Below are positions 33,071-41,317 of a DNA stretch of 64,000 nucleotides, one piece after another. Position numbers and translations under genes: made by a program. The DNA is from Paenibacillus albidus (GTDB lineage: Bacteria > Bacillota > Bacilli > Paenibacillales > Paenibacillaceae), in the NCBI RefSeq assembly GCF_014644435.1, contig NZ_BMKR01000029.1:26409-90408 (forward strand), given 5' to 3'. Under the pieces are notes generated by a model that saw nothing but the letters and a program-made list of their open reading frames with translations, did no database searches and had not been told where the DNA came from. Numbering within the stretch: the stretch's first letter is position 1; the number at the start of each line of letters is the position of its first letter.

Positions 33071-33098
33071 TGGAAGCAACGGAAGGAGCATAAGGCAG

Positions 33099-33899
33099 AT
33101 GCTTGTTTTTGATCAAGTCGATTATCATTACCGGCGGGGGCATCCCGTTCTCCGTCAACTAAGCTTCGAAATTCACCAAGGAAAATTCATTTCCATCATT
33201 GGAGGGAACGGAAGCGGAAAGTCCACGCTCGCCAAGTTAATGAACGGGCTGCTGCAGCCAAGAGAAGGACAGGTAAAGCTGGATCATTTGAATACCCTGA
33301 AACATGAAGATCTCGGGAGGATTCGTGAGCTGGTCGGATTGGTTTTTCAAAATCCTGATGATCAATTCATCACGACATCTGTTCTGGATGAAGTCGTCTT
33401 CGGGTTGGAGAATTTGCGTGTACCCAGAGATGAAATGGCCCATCGGGTGAATGAGGCTCTTAAAGCCGTTCATATGGAAGATTATGTGGAAGCGATGCCG
33501 CATCAATTGTCAGGTGGTCAGAAACAGCGGGTCGCGTTTGCGGCCGTTGTGGCGATGGACCCTTCTATTCTGATAGTGGATGAAGCGACCTCCATGCTCG
33601 ATCCGCAGGGGAGAAGAGACATCCTTGATGTGATGCATGCCCTACACCGGCAAGGCATGACTATCATTCATATCACACACCATATGGAAGAGATTTTGTC
33701 ATCCGATCGCGTTCTGCTTCTAAGCAATGGAGAAATGGCTTTCGACGGAACGCCGTCCGCCTTGTTCAGCAACGTATCCATTGCCGAACATCAGCTTGCT
33801 CTTCCTTTTGCGGTAAGACTGCATCAAGCGCTTGGGTTAAACGCCCCTTTGTGCGCGGACTGGAAGGAGACGATCACCAGCTTATGGTCTATGAGTTAA
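33099..33899 (+). CDS. ecfA1: ECF transporter ATPase EcfA1
   Basis: 266 residues. Walker A GGNGSGKSTLAK, Q-loop VFQNPDDQF, signature HQLSGGQKQRVAFAA, Walker B ILIVDEATSMLD and switch HITHHMEE. The FQNPDDQ form is typical of the energy-coupling factor CbiO/EcfA group. Start at 33099 behind AAGGAGC. With EcfA2 and EcfT it forms the energising module for BioY in the same operon. Overlaps ecfA2 by 16 bases. Confidence 0.9.
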   Translation: MLVFDQVDYHYRRGHPVLRQLSFEIHQGKFISIIGGNGSGKSTLAKLMNGLLQPREGQVKLDHLNTLKHEDLGRIRELVGLVFQNPDDQFITTSVLDEVVFGLENLRVPRDEMAHRVNEALKAVHMEDYVEAMPHQLSGGQKQRVAFAAVVAMDPSILIVDEATSMLDPQGRRDILDVMHALHRQGMTIIHITHHMEEILSSDRVLLLSNGEMAFDGTPSALFSNVSIAEHQLALPFAVRLHQALGLNAPLCADWKETITSLWSMS

Positions 33900-34744
33900 A
33901 TGACGTAAGTGTAAGGATAAACGGCGAAGAAATTCTGCAATCGGTAAGCTGTACCCTTAAGGAGGGGAAATGGATTTCGATCATTGGCCAAGCCGGAGCC
34001 GGAAAGTCCACCTTCGCTAAAGTGATTAAAGGGTTGATTCCTTTCTTTAAAGGCGAATATACGCATAATCAGCAACCTCTGCCGAGGGACAGTAAAGGAA
34101 ATATGAAGGTCGTTCCGCAAATCGGTTATGTGTTTCAGTTTCCGGAGCACCAGATTTTTGAAACGACGGTTTATAAAGAACTGACCTTTGCTCCCAAAGT
34201 GAAGGGAGAGTCACCAGAAAGGCTGGAGGAAGCCATCATGATGGTTATGGGACAGATGGGACTCTCCGGAGATCTTCTCCAGGAGAACCCGTTCCAGCTT
34301 AGCGGGGGACTTAAGCGTCTGATCGCTATCGCTTCCGTGCTGATTGCAGAACCTGAGCTGCTTATTCTGGATGAGCCGACTGCCGGGCTTGATCCCATAA
34401 GCAGGACAGCGCTGCTGAAGCAGCTCAAAGCATGGCAGGGGGAGAAGAACCGGACAGTGCTTTTCATCTCTCATCAGTTAGAGGATGTTGCCGAATATTC
34501 GGACGAGGTTATGATCTTTAAAAAGGGGCGTTTATTGGTACATTTGGATGTGAACGAACTGTTTCTGAAGCATATAGCGTTCATGGAGCAAGCCGGACTG
34601 CCTTTGCCGGAGCCTATACAGCTCTTAAGATTGATTGAGGCGATTTCCGGACGGATTCTTGAGCCTGCCAGCTGCAGGGAAGAAGATATTATGCAACTGG
34701 TGAGGTCGGTCTGGCAGTCAAGAGGTCTCCAAAATGACGGATAA
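33884..34744 (+). CDS. ecfA2: ECF transporter ATPase EcfA2
   Basis: 286 residues. Walker A GQAGAGKSTFAK, Q-loop VFQFPEHQIFE (the FQFPE form of EcfA2), signature region FQLSGGLKRLIAIA, Walker B LLILDEPTAGLD and switch FISHQLED. The C-motif is LSGGL rather than LSGGQ, a departure at a residue that contacts the partner ATPase site. Start at 33884 has GGAAGGAG about 14 bases upstream. Overlaps ecfT by 11 bases. Confidence 0.9.
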   Translation: MVYELNDVSVRINGEEILQSVSCTLKEGKWISIIGQAGAGKSTFAKVIKGLIPFFKGEYTHNQQPLPRDSKGNMKVVPQIGYVFQFPEHQIFETTVYKELTFAPKVKGESPERLEEAIMMVMGQMGLSGDLLQENPFQLSGGLKRLIAIASVLIAEPELLILDEPTAGLDPISRTALLKQLKAWQGEKNRTVLFISHQLEDVAEYSDEVMIFKKGRLLVHLDVNELFLKHIAFMEQAGLPLPEPIQLLRLIEAISGRILEPASCREEDIMQLVRSVWQSRGLQNDG

Positions 34745-35480
34745 TATCATATGGGGTCAGTATATAAATTCAGGCTCGATTGTCCACCGGCTTGACCCCC
34801 GAACCAAACTGTTAAGCGTTCTTGCCTTCACGCTTTGCTGTCTTATACTCAAAACATTTGGCGGATATGTTGCGGCGACTGTCCTGGTGGGAGGACAATT
34901 GCTGTTGTCCAGAGTTCCAGTTCGTAAGTTTTTTAGAGGAATAAAGCCGATTCTTCTCATTTTAACCTTTACATTTGTATATCATCTCTTAGTAACCCAA
35001 GAAGGGATAGAGAGCGGAGTCTTCGTTGTCTGGCGTATTCTATTGCTTGTTTCGCTTGCTTCGGTCCTAACATTGACAACAAAACCGCTGGATCTTGCAA
35101 AAGGTCTGGAACAACTGTTTAAGCCGCTATCTAATTGGGGGGTTCCGGTAGAAGCTCTTGCACTGATGCTTATGATTGCAATCCGCTTCATCCCAACGAT
35201 TACCCAGGAGCTGGATCGCATTATTCTGGCACAAAAGGCCAGAGGGTATGACATCAAGTCTGCTAAAGGTCATAGACAGGTATTTGCTTATTTGTTGTTA
35301 GTTGTTCCGCTACTCATAACGACAATTCAGCGGGCGGAGCAACTGGCTATGACGATTGATGCAAGGGCTTACGGGAACGGAAAGGGCCGCACTTCATATA
35401 GGGTGCTGAGATTTTCGCGGATTGATTATGTAGCTGGCGGATTAATTCTTGCATTTATTCTACTGATCCTTTACCTATAG
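34734..35480 (+). CDS. ecfT: ECF transporter transmembrane subunit EcfT
   Basis: 248 residues with five to six membrane segments. N-terminal SIVHRLDPRTKLLSVLAFTL is the EcfT hallmark. The two coupling-helix motifs that contact the ATPases are AQKARGYDIKSA and TIDARAYGNGKG (Ala-Arg-Gly/Ala type). It completes a dedicated biotin ECF importer in one operon, whereas many Firmicutes share a housekeeping ECF module encoded elsewhere. Confidence 0.9.
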   Translation: MTDNIIWGQYINSGSIVHRLDPRTKLLSVLAFTLCCLILKTFGGYVAATVLVGGQLLLSRVPVRKFFRGIKPILLILTFTFVYHLLVTQEGIESGVFVVWRILLLVSLASVLTLTTKPLDLAKGLEQLFKPLSNWGVPVEALALMLMIAIRFIPTITQELDRIILAQKARGYDIKSAKGHRQVFAYLLLVVPLLITTIQRAEQLAMTIDARAYGNGKGRTSYRVLRFSRIDYVAGGLILAFILLILYL

Positions 35481-35520
35481 CGTAGTTATCGAACTTGATC
35501 ACCTTATCGGAGGATTACCT

Positions 35521-36486
35521 ATGAATTGGAGTACCAGAATAACTGAGATGCTCAAAATCCAATATCCAATCCTTCAAGGCGGACTAGCTTATCTGGCTTA
35601 CGCCGAACTTGCTGCTGCGGTTTCTAATGCCGGCGGTTTCGGCCAAATTACAGCGATGAGCCTTCCGGATGCACAAGCTTTGAGGAGGGAATTGAGGCGT
35701 GCGCGAGCGTTAACCGATAAACCTTTTGGTGTTAACTTTTCCATTGGCATGCATCGCAATGACCACATACAGATGGTTCAGGCCGCCATGGAAGAGGAAA
35801 TACCTGCCGTTACGATTACAGGTGGTAATCCAGCACCTATATTGGAGATGCTGAGTTCTACGCCGATTCATACCCTGGTGCTGGTCTCGTCCCGGGCACA
35901 AGCGCAAAAAGCAGAGCAACTCGGTGCTTCTGCGGTCATTGTTGTCGGACATGAGGGAGGGGGCCACGTAGGCCGTGACGAGGTAGGAACTATCGTGCTT
36001 GTTCCAGAAGTAGTCGATGCGGTTCGAATACCTGTCATCGCTTCGGGAGGAATTGGGGACGGTCGCGGCTGGATGGCTACCCACGCTCTTGGTGCTGAAG
36101 GAATCGAGATGGGAACGCGGTTTATCGCGACCCAGGAGTGCAGGAACGCTTCGATCGTCTATAAGAATGCGCTGCTCAAGGCGAGATCCACAGATACCGT
36201 TGTACTCAAACGTTCCATAGGCCAGCCTGCCAGAGCGCTCTGGAGCCCTTTGACTGAGAAGATTTTGAAAAGCGAGCATGCCACGCCAGGGCATGAAGCG
36301 ATTAAAAACGAAATCAGCGGGAAAGCCAATAAACGCCTGATATATGATGGCTCCATGGAAGAAGGATTCGGATGGGCAGGACAAGTCGCTGGTTTGATTA
36401 AAGATGTTCCAACCGTCTCTGGCTTAATCGAACGAATGGTTCAAGAGGCGGAGAATATAAGATGCAAATGGGGTAACCTGAACTGA
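35521..36486 (+). CDS. nitronate monooxygenase / FabK-like flavoprotein of the biotin operon
   Basis: 321-residue FMN TIM-barrel. ILQGGLAYLAYAELAAAVSN and GGFGQITAM at the N-terminus, VVGHEGGGHVGRD with the conserved His, PVIASGGIGDGRGW and GAEGIEMGTRF at the FMN phosphate site. No C-terminal cysteine cluster, unlike the paralogue at 1891. Forty bases after ecfT, behind GGAGG. Being last in an operon with ligase, thiolase, reductase and dehydratase, an enoyl-thioester reductase role (FabK-like) is attractive, although nitronate oxidation is the usual annotation. Confidence 0.8.
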   Translation: MNWSTRITEMLKIQYPILQGGLAYLAYAELAAAVSNAGGFGQITAMSLPDAQALRRELRRARALTDKPFGVNFSIGMHRNDHIQMVQAAMEEEIPAVTITGGNPAPILEMLSSTPIHTLVLVSSRAQAQKAEQLGASAVIVVGHEGGGHVGRDEVGTIVLVPEVVDAVRIPVIASGGIGDGRGWMATHALGAEGIEMGTRFIATQECRNASIVYKNALLKARSTDTVVLKRSIGQPARALWSPLTEKILKSEHATPGHEAIKNEISGKANKRLIYDGSMEEGFGWAGQVAGLIKDVPTVSGLIERMVQEAENIRCKWGNLN

Positions 36487-36493
36487 AATTTGG

Positions 36494-36530
36494 TGTAAGA
36501 GGACAAGAACATGGTCCGATTACCGATTAG
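36494..36530. repeat. dispersed Tn7-end-like repeat, partial copy at 36.5 kb
   Basis: TGTAAGAGGACAAGAACATG then GTCCGATTACCGATTAG. Only the terminal site is present; the hairpin and the inverted site are missing. It lies 8 bases after the stop of the biotin operon. Confidence 0.6.
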
Positions 36531-36713
36531 ACATATAACTAATCGATTCTTTTCCTCGTTAATTCATTAAGCGAACGGGCAGAATAACGCAACGAACAGA
36601 AGATGCCTGCGTCTAATAGCTGACCGGAAAATATATGGGATGTCTGGAATTATATAGATGAAAGCATCATTTTTCACATAAGAAAATGCATATGAATGTT
36701 ATGGCGGCAACAT

Positions 36714-36860
36714 AATGAGCCTGCTGGCAATCAAGACGTGTGGCATTATCATCTCCATGTTTACCCTAGATATGTGAATGATCAACTTTATCTGTCGCAG
36801 GGTTCTGAGTCCGATCCAGATGAATACTCTTTCTATGCTGATAAGTTGCGTTTTGGATAA
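36714..36860 (+). pseudogene. HIT-family hydrolase, C-terminal fragment
   Basis: NEPAGNQDVWHYHLHVYPRY followed by VNDQLYLSQ matches the histidine-triad region (H-x-H-x-H-x2) of HIT nucleotide hydrolases. Upstream coding sequence is lost, leaving 48 codons. The remainder of the 36531-37014 stretch holds only a terminator. Confidence 0.65.
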
Positions 36861-36928
36861 TGGAGAATATTAGGTCTAGGAAGAGCGAACGATAACCCTA
36901 GTAGGAAATGAAGCCTAGATATAAAATT

Positions 36929-36975
36929 CGGCGACCTTTTCCCGGAGTTCAATCAGAGGATAGGTCGCCGTTTTA
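36929..36975. terminator. terminator between HIT fragment and GNAT gene
   Basis: CGGCGACCT (36929-36937) / AGGTCGCCG (36962-36970) flanked by AAAATT and TTTTAT; usable from both strands. Confidence 0.7.
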
Positions 36976-37014
36976 TGGAATGGTCCCAAGTTGTTGTTCA
37001 ATGTGATCAAATGA

Positions 37015-37563
37015 TCATTTCTGATCTCCCCGTTGCGCGAGCCATTCTTTTTTCAGTAATGCATATTGAAACGTATTTTCGTATTTAGGAGTTCCGTCTT
37101 CATGTTTGGTAAAGGAAATAAACTCTTTGAATAGGCCTTCCTGGCGCATGCCTAATTTCTCACACAGCTTCTGTGACCGGAAGTTATCATCCTCGACATA
37201 GGCGTACAGTCTTCGGGCTTCTTGTTGCATATAGAGATACTCCACGAAGGCGTTCGCGCTCTCACTTGCGTAGCCTTTCCCTTCATATCTGGCATTAAAA
37301 TTCCACCCGATACTATAGGTATCCGGTTCTTCCTTCATATTGAACAGCTCTCCAATAAGCTCGTTGCTCTCTTTCAGACAGACCGCGATATACTCGTCTC
37401 CAGTGCTGCGTTTCTCAATCTCTTTTACAGCGTCCTCCAATGTCGAGACTTTATGATCCAGAAAGCAGTTCACTCTCGGATTGGCGGTGTACTCGAATAA
37501 TTCTGGTGCGTCAGTTGTGACAAAATTTCTTAATATCAATCGGTTCGTTTCAAGTGTTTGCAT
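37015..37563 (-). CDS. GNAT-family N-acetyltransferase (RimJ/RimL type)
   Basis: 182 residues from the ATG at 37563, which has GGAG upstream. LETNRLILRNFVTTDAPELF at the N-terminus, GWNFNARYEGKGYASESANA as the acetyl-CoA pyrophosphate loop (the Q/R-x2-G-x-G/A signature in a YEGKGYA form), and RRLYAYVEDDNFRSQKLCEK are typical of RimJ/RimL-like protein or small-molecule acetyltransferases. Thirty-three bases downstream of the TVP38-like gene, probably one operon. Substrate unknown. Confidence 0.85.
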   Translation of the reverse strand: MQTLETNRLILRNFVTTDAPELFEYTANPRVNCFLDHKVSTLEDAVKEIEKRSTGDEYIAVCLKESNELIGELFNMKEEPDTYSIGWNFNARYEGKGYASESANAFVEYLYMQQEARRLYAYVEDDNFRSQKLCEKLGMRQEGLFKEFISFTKHEDGTPKYENTFQYALLKKEWLAQRGDQK

Positions 37564-37596
37564 GAGTAATATTCTCCTTTTTTTGTTACCCAAACT

Positions 37597-38340
37597 CTAC
37601 TTTTTGCTAAAGCTGGGGTTTACCTTGGGTTTGGCAGAAGGACTTGTCCCTTTCGTTTTCTCCACATTGGAGAACCAATTCATCATTTTATCTTTATAGA
37701 TATATCCGAGCACGAAACCAATAACAGCGATAACGGATATGATAATCGCTATGCTGTATTGCTGCATATGAATCGTGGACCCCAAAGCGGCAGATGCGAT
37801 GATCCACGGCAGACGACCAACTATAAGTATCGTGAAGAATCTTAACGAACTCATGGATGTAAGAGCGGCAACAAATACGAGCAGGTCTTTCGGCAAGCCG
37901 GGAATCACGAAAAAGATAAATAAAAAGGCAGAGAACTTCTTCTCATCATGAATAAACGACATCCATTTATACTTTTTCTTTTGCATTAGCTGTGAAATAT
38001 AAGCGCGGCCGATAAAACGAGTGAAATAAAAAGCAAACGCTGAGCCTAATATCAAGCCTATTGTAGTATACAAGGACCCAAGTGTAACCCCGTAGGTATA
38101 ACCGCCTGCAATCTGTACCACTTCTCCTGGAATAGGTGCAACTACGATCTGAAGAATCTGGAATAAAATAAACATGACCGGACCCCAATGACCTGTTGAA
38201 TGAATATACGCTCTGAAATTGTCCATGGACGACATAATTTTAATAAGGGTAGGAGAATAATAGACTAGTAAACCAATGGACAATATGATTGTCAGACCTA
38301 ATAGTATGTTTATCACTGCTTTTTTCGAAGGTTGTGGCAT
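37597..38340 (-). CDS. TVP38/TMEM64-family membrane protein
   Basis: 247 residues, about six hydrophobic segments. VAPIPGEVVQIAGGYTYGVT is the family core (the SNARE-associated/VTT domain motif), and FFVIPGLPKDLLVFVAALTS is the second re-entrant half. A basic C-terminal tail (KTKGTSPSAKPKVNPSFSKK) is cytoplasmic. Relatives include DedA-like lipid transporters and YtxB/YdjZ proteins. Divergent from a VanRS-like two-component system, which may regulate it. Confidence 0.87.
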   Translation of the reverse strand: MPQPSKKAVINILLGLTIILSIGLLVYYSPTLIKIMSSMDNFRAYIHSTGHWGPVMFILFQILQIVVAPIPGEVVQIAGGYTYGVTLGSLYTTIGLILGSAFAFYFTRFIGRAYISQLMQKKKYKWMSFIHDEKKFSAFLFIFFVIPGLPKDLLVFVAALTSMSSLRFFTILIVGRLPWIIASAALGSTIHMQQYSIAIIISVIAVIGFVLGYIYKDKMMNWFSNVEKTKGTSPSAKPKVNPSFSKK

Positions 38341-38499
38341 AGCTGACGACTCCTTTGTGTAATGACCTCTACATATTTGTAGTATAAAATGGATTCATTA
38401 AGAGTTACCTACATAACTTCTGAAGAATTCTTAAGTCGACTGTATTTGCTGGTAGTTGCTAATAGCGCATATTATACTGACGTTAGACGGAGGGATCAG

Positions 38500-39192
38500 A
38501 TGAACAAGCAAATCTTAATTGCTGACGATAACAGTGAAATTCGTGAAATTGTAAGAATTTTGTTAGAGAGCGAGAATTATGAAGTGATTGAAGCAATAGA
38601 TGGTCAAGATGCGATTGATAAAGTGAATGAAGAGACGGATCTCATTATTTTGGATATGATGATGCCCAATAAATCAGGACTGAAGGCGTGTTTGGAGATT
38701 CGTGAAAAAACAAGCGCACCGATCCTGTTCCTTACCGCGAAATCGCAGGATTCTGACAAACAATTGGCCTTCTCCTCAGGCAGTGATGACTTTTTGTCCA
38801 AGCCTTTTTCCTATACAGAGCTCGTTTCGAGAGTGAAGGCTTTACTGCGGAGGTATTATGTTTATCGGGGCAAGGAGAAGACGGAAGAAACGGACCAAAT
38901 TATCGTTAAGGATCTTACGGTTCACCAGGATGCAAAAACCGTGTTTGTTGGGGCGAAGGAAATCGCTTTAACTGAAATTGAATACCAGATCTTGCTGCTG
39001 TTGGCTAAGAAACGACGTAAGGTGTTTTCGGCTGAAAACATATATGAGAGTGTTTGGGGGCAACCCTACTTTTATACCTGTAATAACACGGTCATGGTTC
39101 ATATTCGTAATTTGAGAAGCAAACTGGAAGATGATCCACAGAACCCTAAATATGTGAAGACCGTTTGGGGGAAGGGGTACAAAATTGAATAG
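38500..39192 (+). CDS. OmpR/PhoB-type response regulator (VanR-like)
   Basis: 230 residues from the ATG at 38500 behind GGAGGGA. The receiver domain has the acidic pocket ADD near residue 9, phospho-acceptor Asp52 in LIILDMMMP and the KPF lysine near 101. The C-terminal winged helix ends VMVHIRNLRSKLEDDPQNPK and VKTVWGKGYKIE. Overlaps the histidine kinase by 8 bases. VanR-like in layout, but no vanHAX or vanXY genes are present, so no resistance function is implied. Confidence 0.9.
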   Translation: MNKQILIADDNSEIREIVRILLESENYEVIEAIDGQDAIDKVNEETDLIILDMMMPNKSGLKACLEIREKTSAPILFLTAKSQDSDKQLAFSSGSDDFLSKPFSYTELVSRVKALLRRYYVYRGKEKTEETDQIIVKDLTVHQDAKTVFVGAKEIALTEIEYQILLLLAKKRRKVFSAENIYESVWGQPYFYTCNNTVMVHIRNLRSKLEDDPQNPKYVKTVWGKGYKIE

Positions 39193-40525
39193 ATTACTAA
39201 TGGGAAAAAAGCTGAAGATTAAACTGGTTCTGGCAGTTGTAATTTCTTTGGTCATTTCTATAAGTGTTTTCGTCATTTTACAAGTGGTTGGCGAGACTAT
39301 ACTAGATAGTTATTTAAGCAAATCCGCTTTTGTGGAAAATAGGCAGCAAGATGCGCTTAAACGATTCGAAGGGTTCGTGAATAGCCAGAACGTGTCCACC
39401 CGTGATCACGAGCAATTGTCTGCATGGATAAGTCATGAGCGATACTTGAATCTGTATATTTTTGCAAAAGACAAATTGATTTTTTCCTCAAACACAGAGA
39501 TTGATCCTGCTATTAATGAAGAGCTTTTAACTCAATTCGTGCCTTCGAAAATACCCATCACCACCATCAATTTTGCGGATCAGGATGCCCAGATCTACTT
39601 GGTAGGCTTTTATGAGTATCAATACTACAATCTCATTCTGATTATTGGTGTTTTCATAGCAGCCGTTATATTTATTGTTTCCTTTCTACTAATAATTAAT
39701 AAGAAAACATCTTATATTGGCGTGCTTGAACAAGAGATCAAAATACTTGAAGGTGGAAATTTGGATTATTCAATTACGATATCGGGAAAGGATGAACTAT
39801 CATCTTTGGCCCAGAGTATTGATGAGATGAGGAAATCATTTGTTGAGCGACTCGGCAGCGAGGAGAGGGTGAGGATGGCCAATCGCGAATTGATCACGGC
39901 AATTTCCCACGATTTGCGCACTCCACTTACGATTCTATTGGGCTATATGGACATCATAGAGCTTAACAAGTATAAGACGCATGAGGATCTGCTGCAGTAT
40001 ATTCATAATAGCCGGGAGAAGGCCTATCAAATCAAAGCGCTGTCGGACAAACTATTCGAATATTTTACGGTATCCTCTGCCGCTGAAGAAGAGGATGTGG
40101 AATTTGAAATTTATGAGGGCAGCGCGCTTATCGATCAACTCATTGATGAGCAACTGGTGGTTTTGGACAATTTAGATGTTCAGGTTCAGGCAGATGCAAA
40201 TCATGAGAAATTTTTGCTGGAAATCAATCTGGTCGCCATACGTCGTGTGTTCGATAACATATTTTCAAATATTCGAAAGTACGCTGATCCGGCGCATCCC
40301 GTTCATATCCAGATTTCCTTGAAGCAACAATGGGTCTATCTTGGGTTAGAGAATAAGATTTTACGTGTGGGCAAAACGGAAGATAGTAACAAAATTGGGC
40401 TCGTTAGTTGTCAGAAAATAATTCAGCAGCACAACGGGACGTTGACCGTATCGCAACGAAAAGATACCTTTTCACTTCAGGTTACGCTACCGGTCATTTT
40501 AAATAAATTACAGAATTTTGGTTAA
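39185..40525 (+). CDS. sensor histidine kinase (VanS-like)
   Basis: 446 residues: a membrane segment near 15-35, an extracellular domain of about 110 residues, a second membrane segment (LILIIGVFIAAVIFIVSFLL), HAMP, then dimerisation helix AISHDLRTPLTILLGYMDII with the phospho-His. N-box VFDNIFSNIRKYADP is present, but the usual DxGxG of the G1 box is replaced by LENKILRVG, a divergent ATP lid as in several VanS-like kinases; G2 survives as NKIGL. Partner of the preceding response regulator. Confidence 0.88.
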   Translation: MNRLLMGKKLKIKLVLAVVISLVISISVFVILQVVGETILDSYLSKSAFVENRQQDALKRFEGFVNSQNVSTRDHEQLSAWISHERYLNLYIFAKDKLIFSSNTEIDPAINEELLTQFVPSKIPITTINFADQDAQIYLVGFYEYQYYNLILIIGVFIAAVIFIVSFLLIINKKTSYIGVLEQEIKILEGGNLDYSITISGKDELSSLAQSIDEMRKSFVERLGSEERVRMANRELITAISHDLRTPLTILLGYMDIIELNKYKTHEDLLQYIHNSREKAYQIKALSDKLFEYFTVSSAAEEEDVEFEIYEGSALIDQLIDEQLVVLDNLDVQVQADANHEKFLLEINLVAIRRVFDNIFSNIRKYADPAHPVHIQISLKQQWVYLGLENKILRVGKTEDSNKIGLVSCQKIIQQHNGTLTVSQRKDTFSLQVTLPVILNKLQNFG

Positions 40526-40558
40526 TGAATCCAATATAGTTCACTTCGAGCACCTAAC

Positions 40559-40636
40559 TTGTCGCAGGACAAGAACATATGCCACCAAAGTGCTAAAAAG
40601 CGGTTTTTTTGTGTTAAGAATCAGTTCTTTTTCCCG
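40559..40636. repeat. dispersed Tn7-end-like repeat, degenerate copy at 40.6 kb
   Basis: TTGTCGCAGGACAAGAACAT, GCCACCAAAGTGCTAAAAAG, CGG followed by seven T, then AGAATCAGTTCTTTTTCCCG. The order of site, hairpin, T-run and inverted site is kept, but the hairpin stem is eroded. Confidence 0.6.
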
Positions 40637-41059
40637 AGTTGAGGAGAAGGACGTTGTACCCTCTCTGCCGTTTAGGCGTGTATCTAAAAAGGTACTCTAA
40701 CACATGATGCTAGTACAGCATCAACGAGCACGAAATTCCACGCTGTAGCCGGCCCCTCATCGCATCAGCTTGTTTCACTTTCGGATGAAATCTTGCTAAC
40801 ATCTAAGGTCGGATGTCGTTTTGTTTATTTCTCCTAATGAAAAAGATCATGTTGTTGATGCTTTTGTTTTGAGAACATTCCAAACATACCGATCATATGA
40901 GTGACTTTTTTAAGATTTGATGTCCATTCCAAAAATTGTATATAAGAAGTTGGAATATTTGAGGGCGATTTTAGCTTTTGACGATTTATCAAGGTTCCAT
41001 CTTTTTATATAAAGGAGGGAGAGTGCCGCTCGACAAATGGGAGAACACTTAAATTCGAA
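40637..41059. other. non-genic stretch
   Basis: No gene or strong hairpin recognised. An AAGGAGGG at 41012 is followed by GTGCCGCTCGACAAATGG, whose frame (VPLDKWENT) stops after nine codons. It may be the decayed start of the gene that continues at 41060. Confidence 0.3.
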
Positions 41060-41317
41060 ATGTCGGAGTGTTTGCTGCTGTCTTCGGGAGACAGCATTCC
41101 GCATTTGCCGGGGGTGAACCAATTGAACAGGGAATTCACCAATTATGTCCCGGCCAATGTTGTAGACGGCATCGCTGCGCCGCAGTGGTTTGCGGACAGC
41201 GCAGACACCCCCGACTGGGAAAGGCAGGCTGTATCCTTGGCGTCTGCCGCGGGAATCATTGAGGTGCGGGTGGTGCGGGACCATTTCATGAATCTTAGGG
41301 AGTTGAATCGATTATGA
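41060..41317 (+). CDS. hypothetical protein overlapping the phosphoesterase start
   Basis: 85 residues: LLLSSGDSIPHLPGVNQLNR, VPANVVDGIAAPQWFADSAD, WERQAVSLASAAGIIEVRVV. The ORF has GC-rich coding-like codon use, and its stop codon overlaps the ATG of the metallophosphoesterase (ATGA), which argues for translation. The ATG lacks a clear ribosome site. An in-phase start 38 bases upstream with AAGGAGGG would need one frameshift, so this may be a slightly broken longer protein. Family not recognised. Confidence 0.4.
   Translation: MSECLLLSSGDSIPHLPGVNQLNREFTNYVPANVVDGIAAPQWFADSADTPDWERQAVSLASAAGIIEVRVVRDHFMNLRELNRL

Noticed and set aside
35710..36384. 224-codon minus-strand ORF inside the flavoprotein gene
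   Set aside because: Antisense shadow with no recognisable motif.
38500..40525. VanRS-like pair as sign of a vancomycin-resistance operon
   Set aside because: No vanHAX, vanXY or vanT-like genes in the window; the nearest gene in the divergent direction is a TVP38-like membrane protein.
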